Below, piece after piece: positions 1 through 7,882 of a stretch of 33,900 nt of DNA. The notes below the pieces were generated by a model, which was given only the letters and a program-made list of their open reading frames with translations, made no database searches and was not told the DNA's origin. The stretch spans positions 1 through 33,900 of the forward strand of contig CAJTVE010000031.1 of the NCBI GenBank assembly GCA_910579655.1, read 5' to 3'. Both the position numbers and the translations under genes were made by a program. Numbering within the stretch: the first letter of the stretch is position 1; every line of letters begins with the position of its first letter. This DNA is from an uncultured Allobaculum sp. Its GTDB lineage: Bacteria > Bacillota_I > Bacilli_A > Erysipelotrichales > Erysipelotrichaceae.

Positions 1-93
1 TCTGCTTCTGTATCCTGGAAGAAATTAAAAAGACTTGAGTCATCGAATGGATGGCTTATTGATAAGCGACAAAACAACATTGTAAACATTGAA
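1..93 (+). CDS. 3' tail of an ORF, possibly TnpB C-terminus (partial)
   Basis: Frame 1 is open from the window edge to a TAG at 91-93, giving about 30 residues that end in NNIVNIE. I cannot identify the family from the residues alone. The only reason to suspect a TnpB tail is position: the stop lies 12 nt before a hairpin of the kind that closes IS200/IS605 and IS607 elements and the 3' part of their guide RNA. It could also be a chance open stretch. Confidence 0.25.
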
Positions 94-105
94 TAGGAGG
101 TGTAG

Positions 106-149
106 GCGGCAATTCCTCCCCACAGCAAGCTATGGGGTTTCCTTGCCGC
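106..149 (+). mobile_element. Right-end / guide-RNA-type hairpin of a TnpB-carrying insertion sequence
   Basis: A perfect 7-bp outer stem (GCGGCAA at 106-112 with TTGCCGC at 143-149) encloses an inner stem CCCCACAG/CTATGGGG with one mismatch around a CAAG loop. The layout GGCAATTCCTCCCC-loop-GGGGTTTCCTTGCC matches, from memory, the conserved right end of IS605/IS607-family elements, where tnpB stops just before it and the omega (guide) RNA scaffold runs through it. The rest of the element would lie left of the window. Family knowledge and position support the call; the transposase itself is not visible. Confidence 0.45.
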
Positions 150-158
150 ATTAGATGA

Positions 159-709
159 CTTTCATCGCTCTGCCCTAGACACGCGCAGGCCCCATATGCC
201 ATTTTTGATATTCTAGAGTTCGTTAAACCAGTCAAACGTGCGTTTGTTTATCTTCGAAGAGCAAAAGAATATCCCAATCCGTTAGAGGACAGATACCAAT
301 GTGCCAAATTTGACATGGAGTTCAAAGATCTCGAAAATAAAGTCCATGATTTGCCGGAGATTTATCACGTTGTCATTATGGATCATGTTTTTTTTGGTGA
401 AGGGGAACCTGTCTATGAAGCCCAGTGGTCATTTAAAAAGACAGGAAAGCTGTTAGGTGATGGTTCTCATATTCTGTATATCAATGGAGACAATCGAAGC
501 GATACGCCTTTAGGACGATTGATGCATGATCTTTTCTGTCCTGTTCCAGAGGACATGTATGATAAAAAATGGGTGAATGGATAGGAGAACTCATCAAGAG
601 AAGAACCGCGTTTGTAGAGGCGGTACTCAGAGACAATAAGCAGAAGGCCGAAAAGAAGAAGCAAGAGGATACGGAATACGCAAAAGTTTCAGCAAAACAA
701 CCATCATAA
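159..709 (+). pseudogene. Decayed Rpn / PD-(D/E)XK transposase-like nuclease gene
   Basis: The frame open from 159 to 584 contains the central block of the Rpn (recombination-promoting nuclease, PDDEXK_2) family: LPEIYHVVIMDH, then GEPVYEAQW, TGKLLGDGSHILYINGDNR, and the diagnostic TPLGRLMHDLFC followed by PEDMYDKKW. No start codon with a ribosome site precedes it, because the first ATG (315) is already inside the conserved block, so the catalytic N-terminal part is missing. After MYDKKW the frame stops at 582-584, where functional relatives continue. A lysine-rich reading in another frame (about 569-709) may be the shifted C-terminal tail. Intact relatives are about 300 residues. Truncation beside an insertion-sequence end suggests that transposition or its aftermath broke the gene. 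Confidence 0.6.
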
Positions 710-910
710 GACAGATATGGAGAAATTTCCGAATTAACCGATGGGCCGATTCATGAAGTTGAACAACTGAGGGCCCGTCTCACAACATAATTCTTCAGAC
801 GCCGAAAAACAGAAACCTCGTCTGCTTCGCTGCCAGGAAAAATTTCATAATAGCCGAGGGATCAGTTGGCCTCAAACCGACCTCGCAGATCATGAATAAT
901 CGAATCAGAG

Positions 911-962
911 CTCCCCATAAGAAGACGATCATCCTGATCAGGATGAAGTCCATTATGGGGAG
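911..962. other. Nested palindrome, possible terminator or binding site
   Basis: Outer arms CTCCCCATAA (911-920) and TTATGGGGAG (953-962) are perfect complements over 10 bp. Inside them is a second, perfect 18-bp palindrome centred on TGATCA (929-946). On the plus strand the outer stem is followed by TTTT, so it could terminate transcription from the left. The inner palindrome is too long for a simple terminator loop and may be a protein site. Confidence 0.4.
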
Positions 963-978
963 TTTTCATGTTGGCAAG

Positions 979-1009
979 AAAAAAGATCAGATCGCAGGTG
1001 GATCTGATC
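979..1009 (-). terminator. Rho-independent terminator of opp operon 1
   Basis: Read on the minus strand, GATCAGATC and GATCTGATC form a perfect 9-bp stem (985-993 with 1001-1009) around a 7-nt loop, directly followed by six T. It lies about 70 nt downstream of the oppF stop and ends the oppBCDF transcript. Confidence 0.85.
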
Positions 1010-1077
1010 GAACGGGAGTAGTTTGAGTGGAAAGATGTGAATGGAAGGAAAGTCGAAAGAAAATCAGAAAACAGAAG

Positions 1078-2031
1078 CTACTCCTGAATGGCTCTGGCGT
1101 CTTCTTCGGCCTGGGTCAGCCATTTTTCCAGCTCCTGGTCGGTGGCCAGAACATAATGGGTTCCCTCGATGCAATGGCGGGTGCCTTTGGTATAGTCAAC
1201 ACCTTGTTCTTTGGCATCGTAGGTCAGGGAAGTGCGTTTCTTTTCAACAACCGGGTTTGGTTCTGGAATGGCTGAAAGCAGCGAGCGGGTATAGGGGTGA
1301 ACCGGATGTGAGAAGATTTCTTCCGTTGTGCCGCTTTCAACCAGGTGGCCTAAATGCATCACGCCGATGCGGTCGGAAATGTATTTCACCATCGACAGGT
1401 CATGGGCGATAAACAACAGCGCCGTGTTGGTTTCCTTCTGGATGTTTTTCATCAGGTTGACGACCTGCGCCTGGATGGAAACATCCAGGGCGGAAATCGC
1501 TTCGTCCGCAATGATCAGTTTCGGATTCATGACCAAGGCTCTGGCAATGCCGATTCGCTGCCGCTGCCCACCGGAGAACTGATGCGGATAACGGTTGGCA
1601 TGTTCTTTGGATAAGCCGACGCGCTCTAAGATGTCATAGACTTTCTGGGTTCTTTCTTCCTGGGAAGAGTAGAGATGATGGATATCGAGGCCTTCCGCAA
1701 TGATATCCATGACTTTTTCCCGGGGATTCAGGCAGGCCATTGGATCCTGGAAGATCATCTGCATGTTGGTATGCAGAAATTTTTCATCTTCATGGCTCAT
1801 TTTGCCAGAAATATCGCGGCCATCAAAAACAATCTTGCCGGCGGTTGGCTTATACAGGCGGATGATGGAGCGGCCCGTGGTGGATTTTCCAGAACCGGAT
1901 TCACCAACCAGACCGTAGGTTTCGCCTTCATCAATATAGAAATCAATGCCGTCGACCGCTTTGACGGTGAATTTGCGGTTGATGCGGAAATGCTGCTTGA
2001 GATCCTGGACTTCAAGAAGATGTTCAGCCAT
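1078..2031 (-). CDS. oppF: Oligopeptide ABC transporter ATP-binding protein OppF (system 1)
   Basis: Cytoplasmic ATPase subunit that powers peptide import, pairing with OppD. The 317 residues carry a Walker A GESGSGKS (43-50), a Q-loop FQDP, an ABC signature FSGGQRQR (152-159) and a Walker B LIIADE (172-177) followed by the D-loop SALD. The C-terminal extension lacks the four-cysteine cluster seen in OppF of system 2 and instead resembles the cysteine-poor tail of streptococcal AmiF. The start follows AAGGAGG inside the end of oppD, and the two genes overlap by 8 nt, so they are translationally coupled. Last gene of the operon, followed by a strong terminator. Confidence 0.93.
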   Translation of the reverse strand: MAEHLLEVQDLKQHFRINRKFTVKAVDGIDFYIDEGETYGLVGESGSGKSTTGRSIIRLYKPTAGKIVFDGRDISGKMSHEDEKFLHTNMQMIFQDPMACLNPREKVMDIIAEGLDIHHLYSSQEERTQKVYDILERVGLSKEHANRYPHQFSGGQRQRIGIARALVMNPKLIIADEAISALDVSIQAQVVNLMKNIQKETNTALLFIAHDLSMVKYISDRIGVMHLGHLVESGTTEEIFSHPVHPYTRSLLSAIPEPNPVVEKKRTSLTYDAKEQGVDYTKGTRHCIEGTHYVLATDQELEKWLTQAEEDARAIQE

Positions 2032-3172
2032 CGATCTTCGCCTCCTTTTTCATGCGTTCAATCCGGGCTTTCAGTTCCGCAGGCATTTCGACATGAGGAG
2101 CCTTTGGTGCCAGAAGCCATGTGGCAGCCCAGTGGGTGTCGGTAACTTTGAACATTGGTGGTGCGACTTTTTCATCGATATGGAGTGCAAACTGGTTGCG
2201 GGGTGCAAAGGCATCGCCCTTGACTTCATAGAGCAGGTTTGGAGGAGTGCCCGGAATGGTGTAAAGCTGGTCGCCAGAGGTATCCATATCCGGCATGGAG
2301 GCTAAAAGTCCCCATGTATAGGGATGTTTTGGATCATAGAAGATTTCGTTGACCGTTCCTTTTTCAATAATGCGGCCAGCGTACATGACGTTGACATAGT
2401 CAGCCACTTTAGCCACAACACCAAGGTCATGGGTGATATAGATAACGGACAGATCTTTCTTTTTCTGGATGTCTTTAATCAGTTCCAGAATCTTGGCCTG
2501 GATCGTAACATCCAGAGCGGTTGTCGGTTCATCGCAGATCAGCACTTCTGGATCACAGGACAGAGCAATCGCAATCACGACACGCTGGCGCATACCGCCA
2601 GATAACTGGTGTGGATAGTTTTTCATGCGCTTTTCGGCATCGGTGATGCCAACCAGTTTCAACAGATTGACTGCGCGATCCCACGCTTCTTTTTTTGGCA
2701 TGTTGTAGTGATAGCGCATAGCTTCCATAACCTGTTTGCCAATGGTCATGGTTGGATCCAGAGACGTTAAGGGGTCCTGGAACACCATTGCAATGCGGCG
2801 TCCCCGAATCTGCGACTGGATGAATTTTGGAGTGGATTTGACGATATCCACCGTCCGTCTTTCTTCCTCTTTGGCAAAGCCTTCCGGAATCCGGCCGTCA
2901 TATTCAGTCTGCAGCTGTTTGATGCGTTCTGGCGAGAAATCATAGTAAGTAAAGCTGATGGATCCATCCAAAATCTTTCCGTTGCCGGCAAGAATTCCCA
3001 TAACCGCTTTAGTTGTAACGGATTTTCCAGATCCGGATTCACCTACGATGGCGATCGTTTCGCCGCGGTGCAGATCCAGATCGACCCCGCGCACCGCATT
3101 GACGGTTCCGTTATCGGTTGTGAAGGCAATGTCAAGATTTCGGATTTCGAGTACTTTTTCTTTTTCGTTCAT
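2024..3172 (-). CDS. oppD: Oligopeptide ABC transporter ATP-binding protein OppD (system 1, AmiE-like)
   Basis: Second ATPase of the importer, 382 residues. Walker A GESGSGKS is at 44-51, the Q-loop at FQDPLTSLDP (131-140), signature LSGGMRQR at 190-197 and Walker B LICDEP at 211-216. About 50 extra residues sit between Walker A and the Q-loop (roughly 70-120), and the C-terminus reads GDAFAPRN then FKVTDTHWAATWLL. Both traits are those of AmiE/OppD from streptococci and relatives, where the usual CxxxxxC iron-sulphur-type cluster is absent. A ribosome site AAGGAG lies over the oppC stop, with only 3 nt between the genes. Confidence 0.93.
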   Translation of the reverse strand: MNEKEKVLEIRNLDIAFTTDNGTVNAVRGVDLDLHRGETIAIVGESGSGKSVTTKAVMGILAGNGKILDGSISFTYYDFSPERIKQLQTEYDGRIPEGFAKEEERRTVDIVKSTPKFIQSQIRGRRIAMVFQDPLTSLDPTMTIGKQVMEAMRYHYNMPKKEAWDRAVNLLKLVGITDAEKRMKNYPHQLSGGMRQRVVIAIALSCDPEVLICDEPTTALDVTIQAKILELIKDIQKKKDLSVIYITHDLGVVAKVADYVNVMYAGRIIEKGTVNEIFYDPKHPYTWGLLASMPDMDTSGDQLYTIPGTPPNLLYEVKGDAFAPRNQFALHIDEKVAPPMFKVTDTHWAATWLLAPKAPHVEMPAELKARIERMKKEAKIDG

Positions 3173-3175
3173 CGT

Positions 3176-4219
3176 TTACATCTCCTTCATCTTCGGGTCA
3201 AAGGCATCGCGCAGACCATCAGCCAGCAGGTTGAAGGAGAGCATCAGAATGCCCAGAATAACAACTGGAATAAATACCTGGAATGGGGTAACCAGGATGG
3301 TTTTGAAGCCATCGTTGATTAAAGAACCCAGTGAAGCCTGCGGGGCTGGAATCCCCAGACCAACCATAGCCAGGAAGGCTTCGTAGAAAATGGCGTTTGG
3401 AATTGAGAACATGGCCATGATGATGATCTGACCAAAGATGTTTGGCAGGACTTTCTTAAAGATAATGAAGAACCCGCTGGCGCCAAGCGTTCGGGAAGCC
3501 AGGATAAATTCTTCTTCTTTGATTTTCAGCACCTGAGCGCGGGTGACACGAGCCATACCGATCCACTCGGTTAAGATTAATGCCACGATGATCGTGTACA
3601 GCCCTGGTTTCATGATCAACAAAAGCAGAGTCAGGATAACCAGCGTCGGAATTGAGTTTACGATTTCCTGGAAGCGCTGCATGATGGAATCCACCACACC
3701 GCCAAAATAACCGGAAATCATGCCATACAAGATCCCGATGAAGACGTTGACCAGAACAGCGGTACCGGCAACAAACAAGGAAATGCGGCAGCCTTCCCAG
3801 CACCGAACCCACAGGTCGCGGCCTAAAACGTCGGTTCCAAAGTAGTGGAAGGTGTTGGCATAAGCCCCTTCATAAGCACGAATACCGCCCTGACCGTTGA
3901 ACCAGCCCAGCCATTCCAGACCCGGAATGCGAGGGGCCATGGATTGTTCAGCCGTGTTGACGGCATCAAAGGTGTAGTGGGAAAACATCGGGCAAAGAAA
4001 GGAGAGCAGGATGAAGACCAGAATGATCACCCCGCCGATCAGTGCCCCTTTATTGGATTTGAAACGAACCCATACGTCATGCATGAAGGTTGTGCCAGGC
4101 ACAGCAGCTTCCTGTTCAAGACGGGTTGGAATATCAATCAATTCATAATCCTGATCGAGGATATGGTAGCCTTCCAGAAACTCATCAAGCTGTTTCTGGC
4201 TGCTTATTCCTTTTGGCAT
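3176..4219 (-). CDS. oppC: Oligopeptide ABC transporter permease OppC (system 1)
   Basis: Inner-membrane permease of 347 residues. A cytoplasmic N-terminal tail of about 60 residues precedes the first membrane helix (near GVIILVFILLSFLCPM). A periplasm-type loop holds the family signature FGTDVLGRDLWVR, and the BPD_transp_1 domain with the EAA loop (ASRTLGASGFFIIFKKVLPN) contacts the ATPases. The C-terminus LLADGLRDAFDPKMKEM is typical of OppC. Its ATG shares one base with the oppB stop (TAATG), so the two genes are coupled. A 35-bp stretch near its 3' end is identical to oppC of system 2. Confidence 0.93.
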   Translation of the reverse strand: MPKGISSQKQLDEFLEGYHILDQDYELIDIPTRLEQEAAVPGTTFMHDVWVRFKSNKGALIGGVIILVFILLSFLCPMFSHYTFDAVNTAEQSMAPRIPGLEWLGWFNGQGGIRAYEGAYANTFHYFGTDVLGRDLWVRCWEGCRISLFVAGTAVLVNVFIGILYGMISGYFGGVVDSIMQRFQEIVNSIPTLVILTLLLLIMKPGLYTIIVALILTEWIGMARVTRAQVLKIKEEEFILASRTLGASGFFIIFKKVLPNIFGQIIIMAMFSIPNAIFYEAFLAMVGLGIPAPQASLGSLINDGFKTILVTPFQVFIPVVILGILMLSFNLLADGLRDAFDPKMKEM

Positions 4220-5166
4220 TACGCATCCCCCTTTCCAAGACGGATTCGTGGATCGATAATGCCGTAAAGCACATCGATCACGAGCATAACAACGATGTAT
4301 AAAGCGGAATATAAGAAGCTGATCGCCAGGATGACGTTGTAGTCGCGCACTTCAATGGCTTTGACCAGCAGTGAACCAAGACCGGGGATGGCACAGATTT
4401 TTTCAATAACCATTGAACCAGTCATCAGGCCGACGATAATTGGACCTAAAACAGTGATGACGGGAATCAGGCAGTTGCGGATGGCATGAACCCAGATCAG
4501 GCGGCGGCGGGAAATGCCTTTGGCCTGGGCAAGCTGGATGTATTCACTGCCCAGTACTTCAATCATTTCCGAACGCGTAAAGCGGGCGACGTTGGCAACC
4601 ACGCCAAGTGACATGGCAATCATGGGAATAATGGCGGACTGAACAGGCCTTGCAGCGTTGTAAAGAACGGGCAGGACTGGAATCTTGACCCCGAACAGCA
4701 AAAGCAACAGCAGGCAGAAGACAAAGGATGGAATTGAGACACCAATAACTGAAAGAATTGTCGCAAACGTATCCCAGAAGTGGTTGCGGTTCAGCGCAGC
4801 GACAATGCCTAAAACCAGGCCCAGGATGGTTCCGATGATGCAGGCACCGATCCCAAGGCCAAAGGAGATCCCGATGCGCGGCGTAACCAGAGCGGAAACC
4901 GGCATATTGCGTTTGATCGCATAGGAGATTCCAAAGTCACCTTTGAGCATGTTGGCGACGTAGGTAAGAAACTGCGTGAAGACCGGTTTATCCAGCCCAT
5001 ACGCGGCGTAGATCTGTGCTTTCTGCGCTTCTGTGAGTTTTTCATCGTTAAATGGGGTACCAGGCATGAGCTTGAGCATCATAAACAGAACAAAGACGAT
5101 GACAAGCAGAGTCACGATGGAAATCAACAGACGGCGCACGATATAGCGGATGGTTGATTTGTCCAT
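4219..5166 (-). CDS. oppB: Oligopeptide ABC transporter permease OppB (system 1)
   Basis: Partner permease of OppC, 315 residues, with about six membrane segments. The first is at 10-32, after the motif IRYIVRRLL. The conserved MPGTPF and YGLDKP stretches and the EAA loop (AQAKGISRRRLIWVHAIRN) identify OppB. It is the standard OppB length, without the large extracellular insert of streptococcal AmiC. A weak AAAGGAA site lies about 12 nt upstream of the ATG. It heads the oppBCDF group, separated from oppA by 427 nt and a terminator, so it may have its own promoter or depend on read-through. Confidence 0.92.
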   Translation of the reverse strand: MDKSTIRYIVRRLLISIVTLLVIVFVLFMMLKLMPGTPFNDEKLTEAQKAQIYAAYGLDKPVFTQFLTYVANMLKGDFGISYAIKRNMPVSALVTPRIGISFGLGIGACIIGTILGLVLGIVAALNRNHFWDTFATILSVIGVSIPSFVFCLLLLLLFGVKIPVLPVLYNAARPVQSAIIPMIAMSLGVVANVARFTRSEMIEVLGSEYIQLAQAKGISRRRLIWVHAIRNCLIPVITVLGPIIVGLMTGSMVIEKICAIPGLGSLLVKAIEVRDYNVILAISFLYSALYIVVMLVIDVLYGIIDPRIRLGKGDA

Positions 5167-5593
5167 AACATATATATTCCTTTCAAATCAAAATTCTCCA
5201 GACTTTCATAAACCGGACTTTGAAAGAAGCGAAGAAGAAAGCCTGACTTTTGTGAATGCCAGCGAAAAACATCTGTTTTCAATACATGAACACAACATGG
5301 TGCAGATAAGAGCTGAATCACAAAAGATGCCCGAAAGCAGGAAAGCCAGCCGATGGCTGCAGACAGAAAGCTTCAAAGAAGAAGGCCTAAAAGCGCAATC
5401 GGCAGGCTGCAAAGAAAGAAATGAACCATTTTCTTTCGTTTCTGGATGGATGGGCGGGCAACATCAGCAAAGAGAAGCCAGAAGAGAAACCAGAAGAGAA
5501 ACCAAGCCAGGACAGCTTTTCTTTGAAAAAACGGGTCTCACCAGGAGGCCCGTTTATTGTCCGTACAGAGAATCAGTCAACTGATTCTGTCAA
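5167..5593. other. oppA-oppB intercistronic gap with purine-rich plus strand
   Basis: Apart from the terminator of oppA, the gap holds no supported gene. It contains a 12-bp unit (CCAGAAGAGAAA) repeated exactly twice at 5478-5501, within a purine-rich tract. I found no convincing promoter for oppB on the minus strand by eye. Confidence 0.5.
5525..5555 (-). terminator. Terminator between oppA and oppB (system 1)
   Basis: AAACGGG-T-CTC (5529-5539) pairs with GAG-G-CCCGTTT (5545-5555), an 11-bp stem with one T-G pair and a 5-nt loop. On the minus strand it is followed by a run of six T. It sits about 40 nt past the oppA stop and should make oppA mRNA more abundant than the permease/ATPase mRNA. 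Confidence 0.85.
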
Positions 5594-7297
5594 TCAGTCA
5601 GCTTTTTCGAGGTTCTTATAAATATAAGGAACACCGAAGGAATGGCTTTCGATGCCTTTTACTTTCGGGTTGTTCAGGGTTGCACCGCCAACCTGGAAGA
5701 TACCTACAACTGGAGAGTCCTCCATGAGCAGTTTTTCAGCTTCGTGCAGTTTTTCCCAGCGTTCTTCTGGTGTGGCTGCATCGGCTGCATCTTTGATCAT
5801 TGCATCGTAAGCAGGATTGCTGTAATCACCATAGTTATAAGCGTTTCCGGTAACCATCAGGTTCAGGTAGGTTGTCGGGTCAGCATAGTCCGGACCCCAG
5901 CGGGTAAGTACGATATCAAAGTCGCGGGCTTTCTGTTTCTCAATCCGGTTTTCTTTTTCCTGGCTGACCATTTCGATGGTCAGACCTGGCAGCTGCTGGA
6001 GCTGAGACTGAATGAATTCAGCGGCTGGTTTGGAAGGATCAGCTGGTTCGTACAGTAAGGAGAGGGTAACATTTTCGCCTTCTTTACCGAGTTCTTTTAA
6101 GCCTTCTTCCCAGAATTTAGTGGCTGCATCGACGGCATCCTGGCCAACTTCGGTGTAGAACTGTTCAGCGCCATCGGTGTAGTCTTTGCCGTCTGGTCCA
6201 GTCGCAAAGTCTTTTGGCACGAATCCGCCGATGGCAATGGAACCATCTTTGAGCACGTTGTCGACAAGGTCGGTCCGGTCAATGACCGTGGCCAGCGCTT
6301 TACGGATATTGGCATTGGCCAGATATTCGTTAGCAAAGTTGTACTGGAGATACCACAGATATCCTTCCAGATAGGAAGTGTAGCTGTCGGAATCTTTGTA
6401 TTTATCGACCAGTGTAGAGTTCAGTTTTGTAAAGTCAGTGTTGCCGCTTTCGAAATCAAGCGCGGAAGTGGAAGCCTCCGGAACAATCTTGACGTCGATG
6501 CCGTCAACTTTGACATTGTCTGCATCCCAGTATTGTGTGTTCTTATCCAGAGTCAGGGATGCACCTTCAGTCCAGTCAACCAGTTTGTAAGGACCGTTGG
6601 CCAACAGATTGTCAGCCGTCTGGGCGTAGTTTTCGCCCTGTTCTTTGAAGAATTCTTCATTGATTGGATAGAAAACAGGGAAGGACATTAAAGAAACGAA
6701 GTACGGACATTTCTTCGACAGTTTTACTTCAAATGTTTTGTCATCTACAGCTTTGATACTGAGCTTACCGTCAGTTTTTTCGTCGTAGACGATCTCATCT
6801 GCACCTTCAACACAGGCACCATCCTGTGTGTACAGATACGCATATTCAGCAGCAGGATTGTGGACGGTTTCTTCCCAGGCAAAGACGAAATCGTCAGCAG
6901 TTACAGGTGTGCCGTTGTCCCAGTTGGCATCGCGCAGATGGAAGGTGTAAGTCAGCTCATCATCGGAAACATCGTAGCTTTCGGCAATGGCTGGAATTGG
7001 CGCACCATCTTTATCCATGGATTCAAGACCCTCAACGGTTGCGGCAATCATCTCAAAGGACATACCATCCGTTGCGTACGACGTATCCATAGAAATAACG
7101 TCGTTTTCTTTAGCGAGGGTGACGCGTTTTCCGCTGCTTGTCGTGGATGCACCATCCGCAGTGGATGTAGCATCGGCAGTGGAAGAGGCAGCCGAGCTGG
7201 ATCCTTTCGTTGAGCTGGTCGATGCAGAAGACGAACTGCATGCTGCCAGCGAAAGAGCCAGGGCGCCTGAAGTCAGAATGGAAAGTAATTTCTTCAT
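5594..7297 (-). CDS. oppA: Oligopeptide-binding lipoprotein OppA (system 1)
   Basis: Surface-anchored substrate-binding protein (SBP_bac_5 family), 567 residues, that captures peptides and delivers them to OppBC. The signal peptide MKKLLSILTSGALALSLAAC has a lipobox LAAC with the lipidated cysteine at residue 20, then a Ser/Thr/Ala-rich linker to about residue 55. The family signature is visible in LRDANWDNGTPVTADDFVFAW and in the later block NIRKALATVIDR. A GGAGG site precedes the ATG by about 6 nt, and a good sigma-A-type promoter lies at 7321-7348. It is the first gene of the operon, with its own terminator. Confidence 0.95.
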   Translation of the reverse strand: MKKLLSILTSGALALSLAACSSSSASTSSTKGSSSAASSTADATSTADGASTTSSGKRVTLAKENDVISMDTSYATDGMSFEMIAATVEGLESMDKDGAPIPAIAESYDVSDDELTYTFHLRDANWDNGTPVTADDFVFAWEETVHNPAAEYAYLYTQDGACVEGADEIVYDEKTDGKLSIKAVDDKTFEVKLSKKCPYFVSLMSFPVFYPINEEFFKEQGENYAQTADNLLANGPYKLVDWTEGASLTLDKNTQYWDADNVKVDGIDVKIVPEASTSALDFESGNTDFTKLNSTLVDKYKDSDSYTSYLEGYLWYLQYNFANEYLANANIRKALATVIDRTDLVDNVLKDGSIAIGGFVPKDFATGPDGKDYTDGAEQFYTEVGQDAVDAATKFWEEGLKELGKEGENVTLSLLYEPADPSKPAAEFIQSQLQQLPGLTIEMVSQEKENRIEKQKARDFDIVLTRWGPDYADPTTYLNLMVTGNAYNYGDYSNPAYDAMIKDAADAATPEERWEKLHEAEKLLMEDSPVVGIFQVGGATLNNPKVKGIESHSFGVPYIYKNLEKAD

Positions 7298-7320
7298 AAT
7301 CTCCTCCAGAAATCGAACTC

Positions 7321-7348
7321 ATTATAGGTGGATTGAAAAAATTTACAA
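7321..7348 (-). promoter_or_regulatory. Promoter of oppA (system 1)
   Basis: On the minus strand a perfect -10 box TATAAT (7321-7326) is preceded, with a 16-nt spacer, by TTGTAA (7343-7348) as -35. It lies about 25 nt upstream of the oppA start codon, leaving room for a short leader with the ribosome site. Confidence 0.6.
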
Positions 7349-7363
7349 AGAAATTGAAAGTCT

Positions 7364-7377
7364 GTTTTCATGAAAAC
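7364..7377. promoter_or_regulatory. Perfect 14-bp palindrome upstream of oppA promoter
   Basis: GTTTTCATGAAAAC is self-complementary. It lies 16 bp upstream of the -35 box of the oppA promoter, a usual position for an activator or repressor site. The regulator is unknown. Confidence 0.4.
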
Positions 7378-7444
7378 GGCAAAATTATGGTTGAAAGCGC
7401 ATACATGATATTTAAATTTTGGAAAATGTTAGATTTCTTCGATC

Positions 7445-7500
7445 TTTTTTGCCGTTTTCCAGTAATGAAGAGAAAAAATGGCAGGAAAACGGCGAAAAAA
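7445..7500. other. Long inverted repeat in the oppA upstream region
   Basis: TTTTTTGCCGTTTTCC (7445-7460) faces GGAAAACGGC plus GAAAAAA (7484-7500), complementary except for one unpaired base. The same GAAAACGGC core occurs once more at 7372-7380. It may be a regulatory site or a bidirectional terminator for unseen RNAs. Confidence 0.4.
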
Positions 7501-7848
7501 TCAGAGATATGTCTTTAATTTAAATCTGAAAACGATGCTTTTTCATCTTTTTTCATAAGAAGAAAAGCCAGCGAAACCCAAGAATGTCAATATCTGGAAT
7601 GAAAGAAAATGAAAGCGGAAGAAACCAGACAAAACGAAACTGGATTGCCCAACCTATTGCTTGAATGGGTTCCATTGGCTTTGGAAGGTGATATACCGAG
7701 AGCAGCAATATTCTTCTTTGCATGAAAGCTGGCCTTGTCTGGTCACTCTTGCAAGTCATACCGGCAGCCTGCCTCAACAGCTGAATCGGCCAGCCGCAGC
7801 ACAATGAGGACAGCCTGGTTTTAAGAATATTGAGTTCAGGAAAGTTCA

Positions 7849-7865
7849 GGATCCAGTCTGGATCC
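7849..7865. promoter_or_regulatory. 8+1+8 dyad just upstream of the dehydrogenase ribosome site
   Basis: GGATCCAG-T-CTGGATCC is a perfect dyad that ends 2 nt before the AAAGGA ribosome site. It could be a repressor operator, or an mRNA hairpin limiting translation initiation. Confidence 0.45.
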
Positions 7866-7882
7866 GGAAAGGAATGAAGAGA

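Larger units (their letters stand above)
710..1077. other. Non-coding gap left of opp operon 1
   Basis: No gene with a start and ribosome site is visible. A short open stretch at 710-784 (reading DRYGEISELTDGP onward) may be more of the decayed Rpn-region gene. The gap also holds a nested palindrome (911-962) and the minus-strand terminator of the opp operon (979-1009). Longer plus-strand frames starting at 1027 and 1041 are antisense shadows of oppF. Confidence 0.5.
7298..7882. other. Divergent intergenic region between oppA and the hydroxyacid dehydrogenase
   Basis: AT-rich region with the oppA promoter, a 14-bp palindrome, a long hairpin (7445-7500) and an operator-like dyad just before the dehydrogenase. 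Between 7510 and 7840 I see nothing I can name; a minus-strand frame at 7553-7804 has no ribosome site or recognisable protein. Confidence 0.5.

Noticed and set aside
1027..2305. Several plus-strand frames opposite oppF and oppD (for example 1041-1412 and 1675-2145)
   Set aside because: They are antisense to well-supported ABC ATPase genes, lack ribosome sites, and their translations match no family.
7410..7426. CodY-like box near AAATTTTGGAAAATG
   Set aside because: The two half-sites are spaced one base short of the CodY consensus and the right arm is incomplete.
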